This document shows, piece after piece, positions 30,918-42,727 of a stretch of DNA of 64,000 bases; within the stretch, counting starts at the first letter, position 1; each line of letters opens with the position of its first letter. The notes under the pieces were generated by a model. It saw only the letters and a program-made list of their open reading frames with translations. It had not been told where the DNA came from and did no database searches. Source of the stretch: Macrostomum hystrix (lineage: Eukaryota; Platyhelminthes; Macrostomidae); contig CATNEN010000003.1 of NCBI GenBank assembly GCA_950097015.1, forward strand, positions 5,131,501-5,195,500, written 5' to 3'. A program made the translations under genes and the position numbers.

Positions 30918-33547
30918 GTGAGTAAACTATTAGCGATAAGTTGTAGGCCAGCCAATGACTGGCGCTTGGGACTCCTGACTGACAAGACAGTCGAGAGATG
31001 AGACAAGGGAGAGGTGAGACAGTAAGGGATGAGACACGGGAGCAATTAGGCACAGGAGGATGAGACACGGTAAAGATGAGACACGGTAATGATGAGACAC
31101 GGGAGAGATGAGACACGGGAGAGATGAGACACGGGAGAGATGAGACACGGGAGAGATGAGACATGGTAGAGATGAGACACGGGAGAGATGAGACACGGGA
31201 GCGATTAGGGACAGGAGGGATGAGACACGGGAGAGATGAGACACTGTGGAGATAAGACACTGTGGAGATAAGACACGGTAGAGATGAGACATGGTAGAGA
31301 TGAGACACGGGAGAGATGAGACACGGGAGCGATTAGGTACAGGAGAGATGAGACAAAGGAGAGATATGATAGGGAAGAGATGAGATGGATATTGAACATC
31401 GTAGAGTGTATCATGGATTCTGGGACATCTCATCTATTCTAGACTACTGAGGCTCCTGTTAAATAATTTTCGCCAATTAACATTAACCATCCAGCTGGAT
31501 CGCGCAGGCCAGCCATCAAAGACGACACCGGCCTATTGGATGGTCGAAAGTTTATGCTACCTTACGAGGCGGAAACAGACAGCGGCCTTCAATGGCGCCG
31601 CTGTCTGGTCTGCCAACACGACGCGCCGCCGCGTACTCACCACTGTCCGGTTTGTAGGAAGTGTGTGCTCAAACGCGATCATCACTGTTACATGACCGGG
31701 CGTTGTGTAGGATTCTATAACCAGCGATTCTTCATTGTCATGGTGTTCTATTTGGTTCTGGGCCTCGCCTGGGGCGGAGGTGGTAGCGCCGCGTTTCTAT
31801 GGCGACACTTCAAACCGGATAGCCGGTGGGATGTGTTTCTGCCATGCGCCGTGTACAGATGGGCCATCGGCGAGATGGAAGGCCATATATTTCTGATGCT
31901 TTATCACTGCCATCTGTTCTGGTGGATTGGGCCTATGTGCGCCTGCTTCTTCTTGGGACAGGTTGGTCAATTGCTGCTAATCTGCGAGCTGACTCTGACG
32001 ATTGAGAGACTCGGAGGATTATAATGGTAGATTCTGAGTAAAGGTAGCTTTTGAGAAGTTAAAAAAGGACTAAAAAATTAATGTTAAACTAAAAAAAATT
32101 TAAATTAGACCAAAAAGTGTAGGAACAAAAGTTGACTAAAAACTGCAACTAGGCTAAAAAAATCTTAAGTACAGGTAGACCAGAAAAGAAAAGGTAGACT
32201 CAAGAAAGTAAATTTAGACTTCTAAAAACTAAAACTAAACCAAAAAAACTCAAGTTAAGTACAGTTAATTATGTTAGGTAGAGTTGGAGTAGACTGTGAA
32301 AACGAAAAGTAAACTAAAAACTAAATGTGAACTAAAAAGTAAAGGTGGACTAGAAAATTAATGAACACTAATAAAAGAAACTAAATCTAGACTAATAAAC
32401 GAAAAGTAGACTCAAGAAAGTAGAGTAGAGTAAAGAACAGGTACGCTGAGAGGTAGACTATGAGAATTCGAGGTAAGCTATGAGAAGTAGAGGTAAGCTA
32501 TGAGAAGTAGAGGTAAGCTATGAGAAGTAGAGGTAAGCTATGAGAGTAGAGGTAGACTATGAGAAGTAGAGGTAAGCTATGAGAGTAGAGGTAGACTATG
32601 AGAAGTAGAGGTAAGCTATGAGAGTAGAGGTAGACTATGAGAAGTAGAGGTAAGCTATGAGAGTAGAGGTAGACTATAAGAGTAGAGGTAAGCTATGAGA
32701 AGCAGAGGTAGACTATGAGAAGTAGTGGTAGACTATGAGAAGTAGAGGTAGACTATGAGAATAGAGGTAGACTATGAGAGTAGAGGTAAGCTATGAGAAG
32801 CAGAGGTAGACTATGAGAATAGAGGTAGACTATGAGAAGCAGAGGTAGACTAAGAGAAGCAGAGGTAGACTATGAGAGTAGAGGTAAGCTATGAGAAGCA
32901 GAGGTAGACTATGAGAATAGAGGTAGACTATGAGAATAGAGGTAGACTATGAGAAGCAGAGGTAGACTAAGAGAAGCAGAGGTAGACTATGAGAAGTAGA
33001 GGTTGACTATGAGAGTAGAGGTAAGCTATGAGAGTAGAGTTTGAACTCTACAATTCTTCGATTGAGATTTAGATTGACTCTGAGAAGTAGACTCAGACAT
33101 TAGGAGCTAGATATGTACACTGACATGTCTAGGTAGACTTCAAGAGGTAGATGTAAAATTTAATATTAAGTTCGGGTATATTGATGTACATTTAACTATG
33201 ACAAAGGTAAAGTTAGAGTGCAAAAAATGGTGTTTGACTGAAATTTATCCTATTCCCAGATCGTCGCCGTGTCCCGGGGCACCACCACCTTCGAAGACGG
33301 CCAGCAGCAGGAGATTGTCTGTCGTCAACCAGTACGTCGCCGGTTCGAATCCGTGTTTGGCCATCTGCCGCTGCTGAATTTCTTATTCCCGGCTGTGGTT
33401 ATCTATAAACAGTTTGACGACGGAATCCACTGGTGGGACACCATTGACGCTGGGAAATTGAAAAGACTGCGTCAGCTGCAGAAAGCTGCGTCATCCGGAT
33501 CTGCGAATGACAGCAACTCGCAGATTGAGTCTGTTAAGTCTGTCTAG
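30383..33547 (+). CDS. DHHC palmitoyltransferase, ZDHHC22/24 type (3 exons)
   Basis: Exons 30383-30917, 31495-31961 and 33260-33547 join in frame to 429 residues. The protein S-acylates cysteines of membrane-associated proteins (family role). Segments in order: hydrophilic N-terminus; TM1 about 70-91; TM2 about 106-131; Cys-rich domain about 215-257 with CLVC, HHCPVCRKC and the catalytic DHHC at 240-243; TM3 about 257-282; TM4 about 309-334; then RGTTTFED and a soluble tail. The catalytic box reads DHHCYMTGRCVGF rather than the usual DHHCPWVNNCVG, and resembles the ZDHHC22 and ZDHHC24 branch. The assignment within that branch is inference. Both introns and the 3' UTR hold minisatellites. An upstream ATG at 30299 opens a nine-codon ORF before the main start. 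Confidence 0.88.
30992..31390. repeat. 16-bp minisatellite
   Basis: Unit GGGAGAGATGAGACAC, about 25 copies with GGTA and CTGTGG variants, filling intron 1 of the DHHC gene. Confidence 0.94.
31495..31961 (+). CDS. DHHC gene exon 2 (catalytic)
   Basis: The acceptor ACCATCCAG ends at 31494; G+CT gives Ala. It contains the whole Cys-rich catalytic domain, TM3 and TM4 and ends CACFFLGQ before GTTGGT, phase 0. Confidence 0.9.
32440..33045. repeat. 20-bp minisatellite with AGAGGTAAGC
   Basis: Unit AGTAGAGGTAGACTATGAGA, with many GGTAAGC variants, about 30 copies; diverged relatives extend over 32040-32440. Intron 2 of the DHHC gene. Confidence 0.93.
33260..33547 (+). CDS. DHHC gene exon 3
   Basis: The acceptor ATTCCCAG ends at 33259. 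It encodes IVAVSRGTTTFEDGQQQEIV and the tail FGHLPLLNFLFPAVVIYKQF, with the stop TAG at 33545-33547. The 20-bp array begins about ten bases later. Confidence 0.88.
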   Translation: MVAVSRGTTTFEDGQQQEIVCRQPVRRRFESVFGHLPLLNFLFPAVVIYKQFDDGIHWWDTIDAGKLKRLRQLQKAASSGSANDSNSQIESVKSV

Positions 33548-33555
33548 AGAAGCCT

Positions 33556-34720
33556 GTCTTCTGATACACGGGGTGTCTTCTGTTAGTCCGGGGTGTCTTC
33601 TGTTAGACTGGGGTGTCTTCTGTTAGTCCGGGGTGTCTTCTGTTAGACTGGGGTGTCTTCTGTTAGTCCGGTGTGTCTTCTGTTAGACTGGGGTGTCTTC
33701 TGTTAGTCCGGGGTGTCTTCTGTTAGACTGGGGTGTCTTCTGTTAGTCCGGGGTGTCTTCTGTTAGACTGGGGTGTCTTCTGTTAGTCCGGTGTGTCTTC
33801 TGTTAGACTGGGGTGTCTTCTGTTAGTCCGGTGTGTCTTCTGTTAGACTGGGGTGTCTTCTGTTAGTCCGGTGTGTCTTCTGTTAGACTAGGGTGTCTTC
33901 TGTTAGTCCGGGGTGTCTTCTGTTAGACTAGGGTGTCTTCTGTTAGTCCGGGGTGTCTTCTGTTAGACTGGGATGTCTTTTATTAGTCCGGGTGTCTTTT
34001 GTTAGTCCGGGGTGTCTTCTGTTAGTCCGGATTGTCTTCTGTGTTAGACTGGGGTGTCTTCTGTTAGTCCGGTGTGTCTTCTGTTAGACTGGGGTGTCTT
34101 TTGTTAGTCCGGATTGTCTTCTGTGTTAGACTGGGGTGTCTTCTGTTAGTCCGGTGTGTCTTCTGTTAGACTGGGGTGTCTTTTATTAGTCCGGGGTGTC
34201 TTTTGTTAGTCCGGGGTGTCTTCTGTTAGTCCGGATTGTCTTCTGTGTTAGACTGGGGTGTCTTCTGTTAGTCCGGTGTGTCTTCTGTTAGACTGGGGTG
34301 TCTTCTGTTAGACTGGGGTGTCTTCTGTTAGTCCGGTGTGTCTTCTGTTAGACTGGGGTGTCTTCTGTTAGACTGGGGTGTCTTGTGTTAGACTGGGATG
34401 TCTTTTGTTAGTCCGGGGTGTCTTCTGTTAGACTGGGGTGTCTTCTGTTAGTCCGGAGTGTCTTCTGTTATACTGGGGTGTCTTTTGTTAGTCCGGGGTG
34501 TATTTTGTTAGTCCGGGGTGTCTTTTGTTAGTCCGGGTGTCTTCTGTTAGTCCGGGGTGTCTTTTGTTAGTCCGGGTGTCTTCTGTTAGACGTGGTTGTC
34601 TTTTGTTAGTCCGGAGTGTCTTCTGTTATACTGGGGTGTCTTTTGTTAGTCCGGGATATCTTTTGTAAGACATGAGTGTCTTATTTTAGACATTAGGGTC
34701 CTTTGTTAGACGTTTTTATC
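33556..34720. repeat. 20-bp minisatellite in DHHC 3' UTR
   Basis: Unit GGGGTGTCTTCTGTTAGTCC alternating with a TTAGACT form (40-bp dimer), about 57 copies. It starts about ten bases after the stop codon and is degenerate after 34400. Confidence 0.95.
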
Positions 34721-36035
34721 AGCTATTTTTCACAAAGCCTAGTTAACTTTGCCATATTTTACCCGTTAAGTTATTCCATTGGCCTTTGGCTAGAGTTTTA
34801 CATTCTTTTTAGCATATTCGAAATGATTTTTGTCAGCACACGTCATTTTCCAAAGAATCTCTAATTCGAGATAAAAGTACAGTTTTTAGATCTTTTATAA
34901 TTTAAAAAGTTTTAATGCACTTTATATGCATATGTTTTGTCACAAAATGAATTTTTTGTCTTTAGACTTTTTTATCGTGATTTAACCCAACATTCTACTT
35001 TCCTCAGTAGTGTGGTGTGAATCTATATATTTTATATAATTTTGAATACAAAGTCTACTTTTTGTAGTGTTTTTACTTTCTTTGATTTGCAAAGAAGTGA
35101 TATTTTTTCTGCTTTACTTTACGATTTTAATATTGTCACTGCTTTAATCTAGCCCCAAACCGCACCCTCCCAATCTATATTCTCTTTAGGCAAACCTTTC
35201 CCTAGCCCCGCAATGTACATTCGATTCAATTCTGTCAAACCATACCCCGCTTTGTACATTCCCTCCAGCTAAGTCCTTCCACAGAATGTACATTCGTTCT
35301 AGCCAAACTCTACCCTCGCAATGTACATTCCCTCCAGCCAAGCCCTACCCCTTAATGTACATCCCTTCTTGCCAAACCCAAACCACACAATGTACATTCC
35401 CTAGCACTACATAAAGGTGTTAAAAGTTTAATTGTCTATCATTTACATTTTCTTGAGAAACATAAAGTAAATATGCTGCATATGATCTTTGAATTATTAA
35501 ATTAGCTCAACTTTCTGTCGTTTACTGCCTTATTCACTGATTTTTGTTTTTGTCTTATAACAAATCTGCCAATGTTTTAATTCTATGTACCTTTTTATTG
35601 TGAGTTTATTTGGATTTTATATTTCACTCACAATCGGGCCTTATTATGTATTGGTTCCTGTTCTTATCGAAACACTTTCACATAGAAGTTATTAGGAACA
35701 GCAGCTGCTTAAATACTAAGCTTAATTTATATTATTAATAACATTGTTTTCACCTGTTATTTTGTTTCCTTAAGTAGTAAACCTAGATGCAATTTCTAAA
35801 CTTTTATCATTCCTTACCCACTGCTTACTATTTGTGTATGACTTTTTTCTTTTTTATTGATTTTGTACCTGCTTGCTTACTTTGACTTTTTTCTCTACTT
35901 CTTTACATTGGTCCTTTGAGGGCAGGGTCGATTTGATAAATATACCATGGACATTGTGATTGACGACTGGGCACTTTGACAAGTCCTTTTTTTACTTTTC
36001 GATTTATTGTGATTGCTTGGATTCTTAGGTTTCAC
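34721..36035. other. Spacer with a small diverged repeat
   Basis: About five copies of a 46-60 bp repeat with core AATGTACATTCCCTCCAGCC lie at 35205-35405. The first exon of the TMEM60-like gene may be here but was not found. Confidence 0.5.
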
Positions 36036-37865
36036 AGATGTCATTCATCATCTAGTATAGATGTCATTGATGATCTAGTATAGATGTCATTTGTGATCTA
36101 GTATAGATGTCATTCATCATCTAGTATAGATGTCATTCATGATCTAGTATAGATGTCATTCATGATCTAGTATAGATGTCATTCATGATCTAGTATAGAT
36201 GTCATTCATGATCTAGTATAGATGTCATTTGTGATCTAGTATAGATGTCATTCATCATCTAGTATAGATGTCATTTGTGATCTAGTATAGATGTCATTCA
36301 TGATCTAGTATAGATGTCATTCATGATCTAGTATAGATGTCATTCATCATCTAGTATAGATGTCATTCGTGATCTAGTATAGATGTCATTCATGATCTAG
36401 TATAGATGTCATTCATCATCTAGTATAGATGTCATTCGTGATCTAGTATAGATGTCATTCATGATCTAGTATAGATGTCATTCATGATCTAGTATAGATG
36501 TCATTCATCATCTAGTATAGATGTCATTTGTGATCTAGTATAGATGTCATTCATCATCTAGTATAGATGTCATTCGTGATCTAGTATAGATGTCATTCAT
36601 GATCTAGTATAGATGTCATTCATGATCTAGTATAGATGTCATTCATCATCTAGTATAGATGTCATTTGTGATCTAGTATAGATGTCATTCATCATCTAGT
36701 ATAGATGTCATTCATGATCTAGTATAGATGTCATTCGTGATCTAGTATAGATGTCATTCATGATCTAGTATAGATGTCATTCATCATCTAGTATAGATGT
36801 CATTCGTGATCTAGTATAGATGTCATTCATGATCTAGTATAGATGTCATTCATGATCTAGTATAGATGTCATTCATCATCTAGTATAGATGTCATTCATG
36901 ATCTAGTATAGATGTCATTCATCATCTAGTATAGATGTCATTCGTGATCTAGTATAGATGTCATTCATGATCTAGTATAGATGTCATTCATGATCTAGTA
37001 TAGATGTCATTCATCATCTAGTATAGATGTCATTTGTGATCTAGTATAGATGTCATTCATGATCTAGTATAGATGTCATTCATGATCTAGTATAGATGTC
37101 ATTCATGATCTAGTATAGATGTCATTCATGATCTAGTATAGATGTCATTTGTGATCTAGTATAGATGTCATTCATGATCTAGTATAGATGTCATTCATGA
37201 TCTAGTATAGATGTCATTCATCATCTAGTATAGATGTCATTCATGATCTAGTATAGATGTCATTCATGATCTAGTATAGATGTCATTCATGATCTAGAAT
37301 GGATGTCATTCATGATCTAGTATAGATGTCATTCGTGATCTAGTATAGATGTCATTCATGATCTAGTATAGATGTCATTCATGATCTAGTATAGATGTCA
37401 TTCGTGATCTAGAATAGATGTCATTCATGATCTAGTATAGATGTCATTCGTGATCTAGTATAGATGTCATTCATGATCTAGTATAGATGTCATTCATGAT
37501 CTAGTATAGATGTCATTCATGATCTAGTATAGATGTCATTCATGATCTAGTATAGATGTCATTCATGATCTACTATATGATCTACTATAGATGTTATTCA
37601 TGATCTAGTATAGATGCCATTTATGATCTAGTATAGATGTCATTCATGATCTACTATAGATGTCATTCATGATCTAGTATAGATGTCATTCATGATCTAG
37701 TATAGATGTCATTCATGATCTACTATAGATGTCATTCATGATCTAGTATAGATGTCATTCATGATCTACTATAGATGTCATTCATGATCTAGTATAGATG
37801 TCATTCATGATCTAGTATAGATGTCATTCATCATCTAGTATAGATGTCATTTGTGATCTAGATAA
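36036..37865. repeat. 23-bp minisatellite
   Basis: Unit AGATGTCATTCATGATCTAG plus TAT, about 79 copies, with CATGATC, CATCATC, CGTGATC and TGTGATC forms in changing order. It ends about 60 bases before the TMEM60-like acceptor. Confidence 0.96.
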
Positions 37866-37926
37866 GGTCGTTAATCATGATCATTTATGAAGCCTCATTA
37901 ACCCGGACCAAAATGAACTGTTTCAG

Positions 37927-38358
37927 GCGAACCAGAAATGCACAGTGAGTCAGGTGCTATTGAGCTACCTGCTGCACATGACCTTTCTTATATTTCTTGT
38001 GCTTCGCTTAGAGAGTCGAATATCGTGGGCCTGGCCTCTCATCTTTGCGCCGCTGTTCACATTTGATCTAGCAGGGCTGGCCATAGCAACCACAATGACA
38101 GTTCGCAGCTGTTGCTGGTCTGACAGGCCAGTAGCCAAGTGTCGATTGTTGCTATGCAGATCGCCAGGTTTCATAACTCTACTCTGCAAACTGGCTGGCG
38201 AGCTCGCGTTGAGTCTATTAGCTCAGGGCTCGTTGCCGAGTTCTGTTAGTTTGTTTGCTGTAATGACGCCATTTATTTGCTTGCTAGCTGTTGCTATTGC
38301 TGATTTGATTGCTCGATTGGTATTTATTTATCGCGAGGTGGCACCTCAGCCTGCCTAA
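37927..38358 (+). CDS. TMEM60: TMEM60-like membrane protein, last exon
   Basis: The acceptor CTGTTTCAG ends at 37926; the open frame ANQKCTVSQVLLSYLLHMTF continues with LIFLVLRLESRISWAWPLIF to the stop at 38356-38358 (143 codons). This fits TMEM60, a small four-helix membrane protein of unknown function whose N-terminal part has the same LLFLIMLVLKL / WNWFLIFIP / FD pattern. Four hydrophobic segments are visible. No in-frame ATG precedes VSQVLL in this exon, so the start codon must sit in a short upstream exon, probably beyond the 23-bp array; I could not identify it. AATAAA lies 238 nt downstream. Confidence 0.82.
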   Translation, partial: ANQKCTVSQVLLSYLLHMTFLIFLVLRLESRISWAWPLIFAPLFTFDLAGLAIATTMTVRSCCWSDRPVAKCRLLLCRSPGFITLLCKLAGELALSLLAQGSLPSSVSLFAVMTPFICLLAVAIADLIARLVFIYREVAPQPA

Positions 38359-38595
38359 ACAATTCTAGATTTTTAAGGTGACATTTCTTAGAAGGATTGT
38401 TTTAAATTCGCGCAAAAAATTGACTTAAACAAAAATTCGGAAAATTGATATTTCAGACTATTTATAGTTACTTGGAAATATTAGCTATTAGCTAAAACTA
38501 CGAGTATTAACTAATTACAAAAATATTATAACGTTCTAATTAAAAAAAATATTTTTTTTATTTACGACCTTGATGTCAGTTTGGCGTATATTATA

Positions 38596-38601
38596 AATAA
38601 A
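38596..38601 (+). other. TMEM60: Poly(A) signal of TMEM60-like gene
   Basis: AATAAA within TTATAAATAAATAATTG, about 240 nt after the stop codon. Confidence 0.5.
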
Positions 38602-39258
38602 TAATTGTATTTCCGCAATATTTTCTGGATAAAGAGACACAACTTACAAACTAATTAGTTTATTTAAGCAAAAACCAAGAAAATAATAAATTTATTCAAT
38701 TGTTATAGAAGTATATATCGAACGTTCACTTCACGTTGACGTTGTGATAACTTTCGGTTATTATAACAAAACTAGCATATGTTCTGTCTTTCGTAAATTA
38801 GCTTCGTAGAATACTTTGTATGAATATGATTAATTATTGTTATATTTTATTTGATTTTTGTTCATATACAGCAATAGCAGTTATTTTAGATATTGCGTAT
38901 ACATTGATTAAAGTACATATGTTGATTTGTAAATTGAATGTCTTGCTTTTAGTTGCCATTGACGACAACGACAACTTAAGTCTAATTTACGTTTATAAGT
39001 TGTAGGTTGTCATAATATTATTGTAAATATAATTATTAAATTTTTATGAAATAATGATTTGTTTCTTCTTGTACATACCAAATTACTCATGTCTCAAATA
39101 ATGTGCTTTAAATATACAAAACACTGTGCTAAGACGTTACAGCTTACTGGCTTCGAAAGACTTGTATTTAAATGGTGTACAATCATCTGCTAAATTATAT
39201 TATATGCTTTATTTTCTGTTTTTCTTTGAAATATCTAGGATCGAATAAACTATAATGT
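38602..39258. other. AT-rich intergenic sequence
   Basis: No feature seen. Confidence 0.5.
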
Positions 39259-39575
39259 TTGCACCAATGCACCAACCTCACTTCAAATGAACATTTTCCT
39301 GAACCAATGTTTGTCACGTGCCACAGCCACCCCACTCCAAATTTTTTTTATTTCGTGGACACCAACCTCACTTCAAATGTACATTTTCCTGACCTGACGT
39401 TAGTCATGTGCCACAGTCCTTACTACAATTGTTTCCATTCAAACGATTTCGTGGACACCAACCTCACTCCAGATGTACATTTTCCTGACCTGACGTTAGT
39501 CATGTGCCACAGTCCTTACTACAATTGTTTTCATTCAAACTATTACGTGGACACCAACCTCACTCCAACAAAACA
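39259..39575. repeat. About 95-bp tandem repeat, three copies
   Basis: Blocks start GACACCAACCTCACTTCAAA and share CATTTTCCTGACC and GTGCCACAGTCC. The last two copies are almost identical, the first is diverged. Confidence 0.85.
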
Positions 39576-40300
39576 CAAGCAATTACAATTAAGTCTTTAA
39601 AACATCCTATATTAGTTCCCAGTAATTGTTTCGTCAGTTTTTTGTCTGGCTTGCTTCTAAATTTAGACAAAAAAACAATTTGAGTTGTCTCATATTTTTT
39701 CTCTTTCTCTTACTGACTGAGTGAATGAATCATAGAAATAAACAATTAAAGAACTGGGAATCTGAATCTTGCCGATCGCTGTCAAATAGCTATTGAAATA
39801 AGTTATGAAGCTTTTATATAATTGTTTTCCAAAGTCACTTATTTTTTGTTAGATTTTGTCACCAAAACAATTTCTTAGAAACAAATATGTGGCTGCGTGT
39901 GTATGGTATGAAATTTCGTAGACTATTTTTCTCACTAAACTACTCGTAGTCTGATCTGCCCAAAGTAGACAAGCGGACCGTTGCTTACTAATCTAATTTG
40001 CAGTTAACATTTTCCTAATTAACAAAATTTCGAGTCTGCTTTTTCGTCAAGTTTAGAACACGCATGTCTGTATATAAAATTAGTTCGAGATTGTGCTTTA
40101 GGCTGTCACTCACGTTTTCCCACTTTCCAATGAGAGATGTGAAGTCGATGTACATGATTTCCTGGAAAAAAAACTTAACTCTGCATCACGTCCTAGAAGG
40201 CGTCGACAAGCTGTGTTTTTGTTGGATGCATTTTGACAAATTAATGCTATTATACTCTATCTTGACTTTCCATACTTACTCATTACGTATTTAAGATAGG
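39576..40300. other. AT-rich intergenic sequence
   Basis: No feature seen; a 76-codon open frame at 40064 has no coding character. Confidence 0.45.
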
Positions 40301-40304
40301 AAGG

Positions 40305-40830
40305 CAGCTTATGGAGAGAAGTAGAGTGGGGAGAGAGGCAGCTTAGGGAGAGAAGTAGATTGGAGAGGGAGGCAGATTAGGGAGAGAAGTAGATTGGAGA
40401 GAGAGGCAGATTAGGGAGAGAAGTAGAGTGGGGAGAGAGGCAGCTTATGGAGAGAAGTAGAGTGAGGAGAGAGGCAGCTTATGGAGAGAAGTAGAGTGGA
40501 GAGAGAGACAGATTAGGGAGAGAAGTAGATTGGAGAGAGAGACAGATTAGGGAGAGAAGTAGATTGGAGAGAGGCAGATTAGGGAGAGAAGTAGAGTGGA
40601 GAGAGAGGCAGATTAGGGAGAGAAATAGAGTGGAGAGAGAGGCAGATTAGGGAGAGAAGTAGATTGGAGAGCGAGGCAGATTAGGGAGAGAAGTAGATTG
40701 GAGAGCGAGGCAGATTAGGGAGAGAAGTAGATTGGAGAGAGGCAGATTAGGGAGAGAAGTAGAGTGGAGAGAGAGGCAGATTAGGGAGAGAAGTAGAGTG
40801 GAGAGAGAGGCAGATTAGGGAGAGAAGTAG
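40305..40830. repeat. 32-bp purine-rich minisatellite
   Basis: Core GATTAGGGAGAGAAGTAGAG, about 16 copies, intergenic. Confidence 0.94.
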
Positions 40831-41230
40831 ACAGCGAGACAATTCAGTCTGGGAGTGATAGTGTATAGGAGAAATCCACCCTAGACAGGCTCAGAAATAG
40901 TGATTTCGATGAAATGTTTGAAGTCTATTGCGCAGTAAGTATATAAGCACAGTTTTTTCATAATGTGGATAACAAGCAAATGAGAAGACAGCGACAACAC
41001 TTGACTGAATTCAGTCCGATTAACGATGCATGGATAAGAGCGAACCTGCTCAGGTGACTGTTTCTGATTGATTGTCTCCGAGCAGAAAACGAGAGACAAA
41101 TTAGCTGCAAATTCTGTGATGCACGAGAAGACTAGTTATGAAGACTTTTTCCCATGACTAGATTTATATATGTGCAAAGAGAATGTTAACTGAAGTGACT
41201 GAAATGAATTACTGTATTAGAGCCAACTCG

Positions 41231-41573
41231 AATAATAATAATAATATTTGCAGGAGGGCTGCGGGCATTGGCACATCATTTGGTGGCATTAGACCCGCAG
41301 CCAGCGGGGAGGCAATTCTGCCCATTTCGCTGACTCCTGAGCACACACGCTCACACAGGTGTGTACATCTGCCCTGACTTTCTCGTCGTCATGCAGTGTA
41401 CACTCTCACTTCGCCTTGGAGGTTGGCCCTCAAGGGCGTAAATTGCACGACAAGCCACCAAGCCTTCTCTCCGCGGCTGCGCCCAAAATAAATGTGGCCT
41501 CGCCGTGGAATCGAGCTCAGGGATCTTGTTGTTGACCGCCGCTCTGCCACTCGGTCACTGTAGGTTCTAAGAG
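41231..41573 (-). mobile_element. tRNA-derived SINE, family B
   Basis: On the minus strand a tRNA-like head (CCGAGTGGCAGAGCGG, then GAGCTCGATTCC) is followed by GGGCGCAGCCGCGGAGAGAA and a body ending in a TG-rich segment, with an ATT-type tail. It shares its body with the copy at 49839. Confidence 0.8.
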
Positions 41574-41769
41574 GCATTTCTTACAAATAAAGGAAGACTT
41601 AAAAATGCATACTTTCTTCGTAGCGCCGTTCTTTTCTTTTTTTTAACTATAATCTCAGCGTTTCAGTTGACTGTAACGAAGGGATTCAGTAAGGCGCAGT
41701 GACTGCTGAATTCTTCTTGCAAGTCAGGAATTTAGCATCATTTTAGGCTAGTTGAATATAAAAGCCTTC

Positions 41770-42085
41770 TGTGAAGTCTATGGCTTCTGGCCTATTTCAA
41801 AGTCTATGGCTTCTGGTCTATTTTATGGTCTATGGCTTCTGGCCTATTTAATAGTCTATGGCTTCTGGTCTATTTTATGGTCTATGGCTTCTGGTCTATT
41901 TTATGGTCTATGGCTTCTGGTCTATTTTATGGTCTATGGCTTCTGGTCTATTTTATGGTCTATGGCTTCTGGCCTATTTCATAGTCTATGGCTTCTGGTC
42001 TATTTCATAGTCTATGGCTTCTGGTCTATTTCATAGCTTCATGGCTTCTGTTCTATTTTATGGTCTATGGCTTCTGGCCTATTTA
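41770..42085. repeat. 26-bp minisatellite
   Basis: Core TCTATGGCTTCTGGTCTATT, about 12 copies, intergenic. Confidence 0.94.
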
Positions 42086-42725
42086 TAGTCTATGGCCTAT
42101 CGATAGTATGTTATTGTTTATAGCTTCTAGCCAACTATATAGTTTATGAAATGCATAGTAGGGTTCTAGCCTGTTCTCTCCATATGGTCTATGGCCAGTC
42201 AATTACCGCGTCTACTTTGCCAATAACTATAGTGTTAACTAATAAAGTCATTTTTATATTCATTATTCTACAATAGTTTTAGACCATCCTAGGTCAAAAT
42301 TTACGAGCCAGTTGCCGAATTAAAATAATTAACTATAGGGTGTAATCTAGCAGCTTCCTGTCCTTCCTGTCTGTCTGTCTTTCTGTCTGTCAAAAAAAAT
42401 CGAACACCACTCGAACAGAATTTGTCTGTCGCTTGCTGCACAACCCTAATTAGGCTAATGTTATCTGTCTTAGAAGTGCTAGTACACAGCAACTATGCAT
42501 TAAGGTCTGCGAGTATAGAAGCATCCCCATTTAGAAATTTTAGCGTTCATAAAAACTGACAGTTAAAAAATATTGGAATCCACTTAGAAACGATATTGAT
42601 TTACGGATTTGTACTTTTCCCATGGTTGTTTGTTCTTTGCAAGTTATTATGCATTGCGAGACGACTAGTAATAATAGGAAGATACATGTATTGTATATGT
42701 ACTATCCCTTGACATTACGTTTACA
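42086..42725. other. Intergenic, no gene seen
   Basis: AT-rich with a short CTGTCTGTCTGT run near 42370. Confidence 0.5.
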
Positions 42726-42727
42726 AT

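Noticed and set aside
30874-31433. Minus-strand frames rich in SSLPCLISPVSH repeats
   Set aside because: Antisense readings of the 16-bp array in DHHC intron 1.
40305-40830. Telomere-like TTAGGG
   Set aside because: TTAGGG occurs only as part of a 32-bp unit and is not a tandem hexamer.
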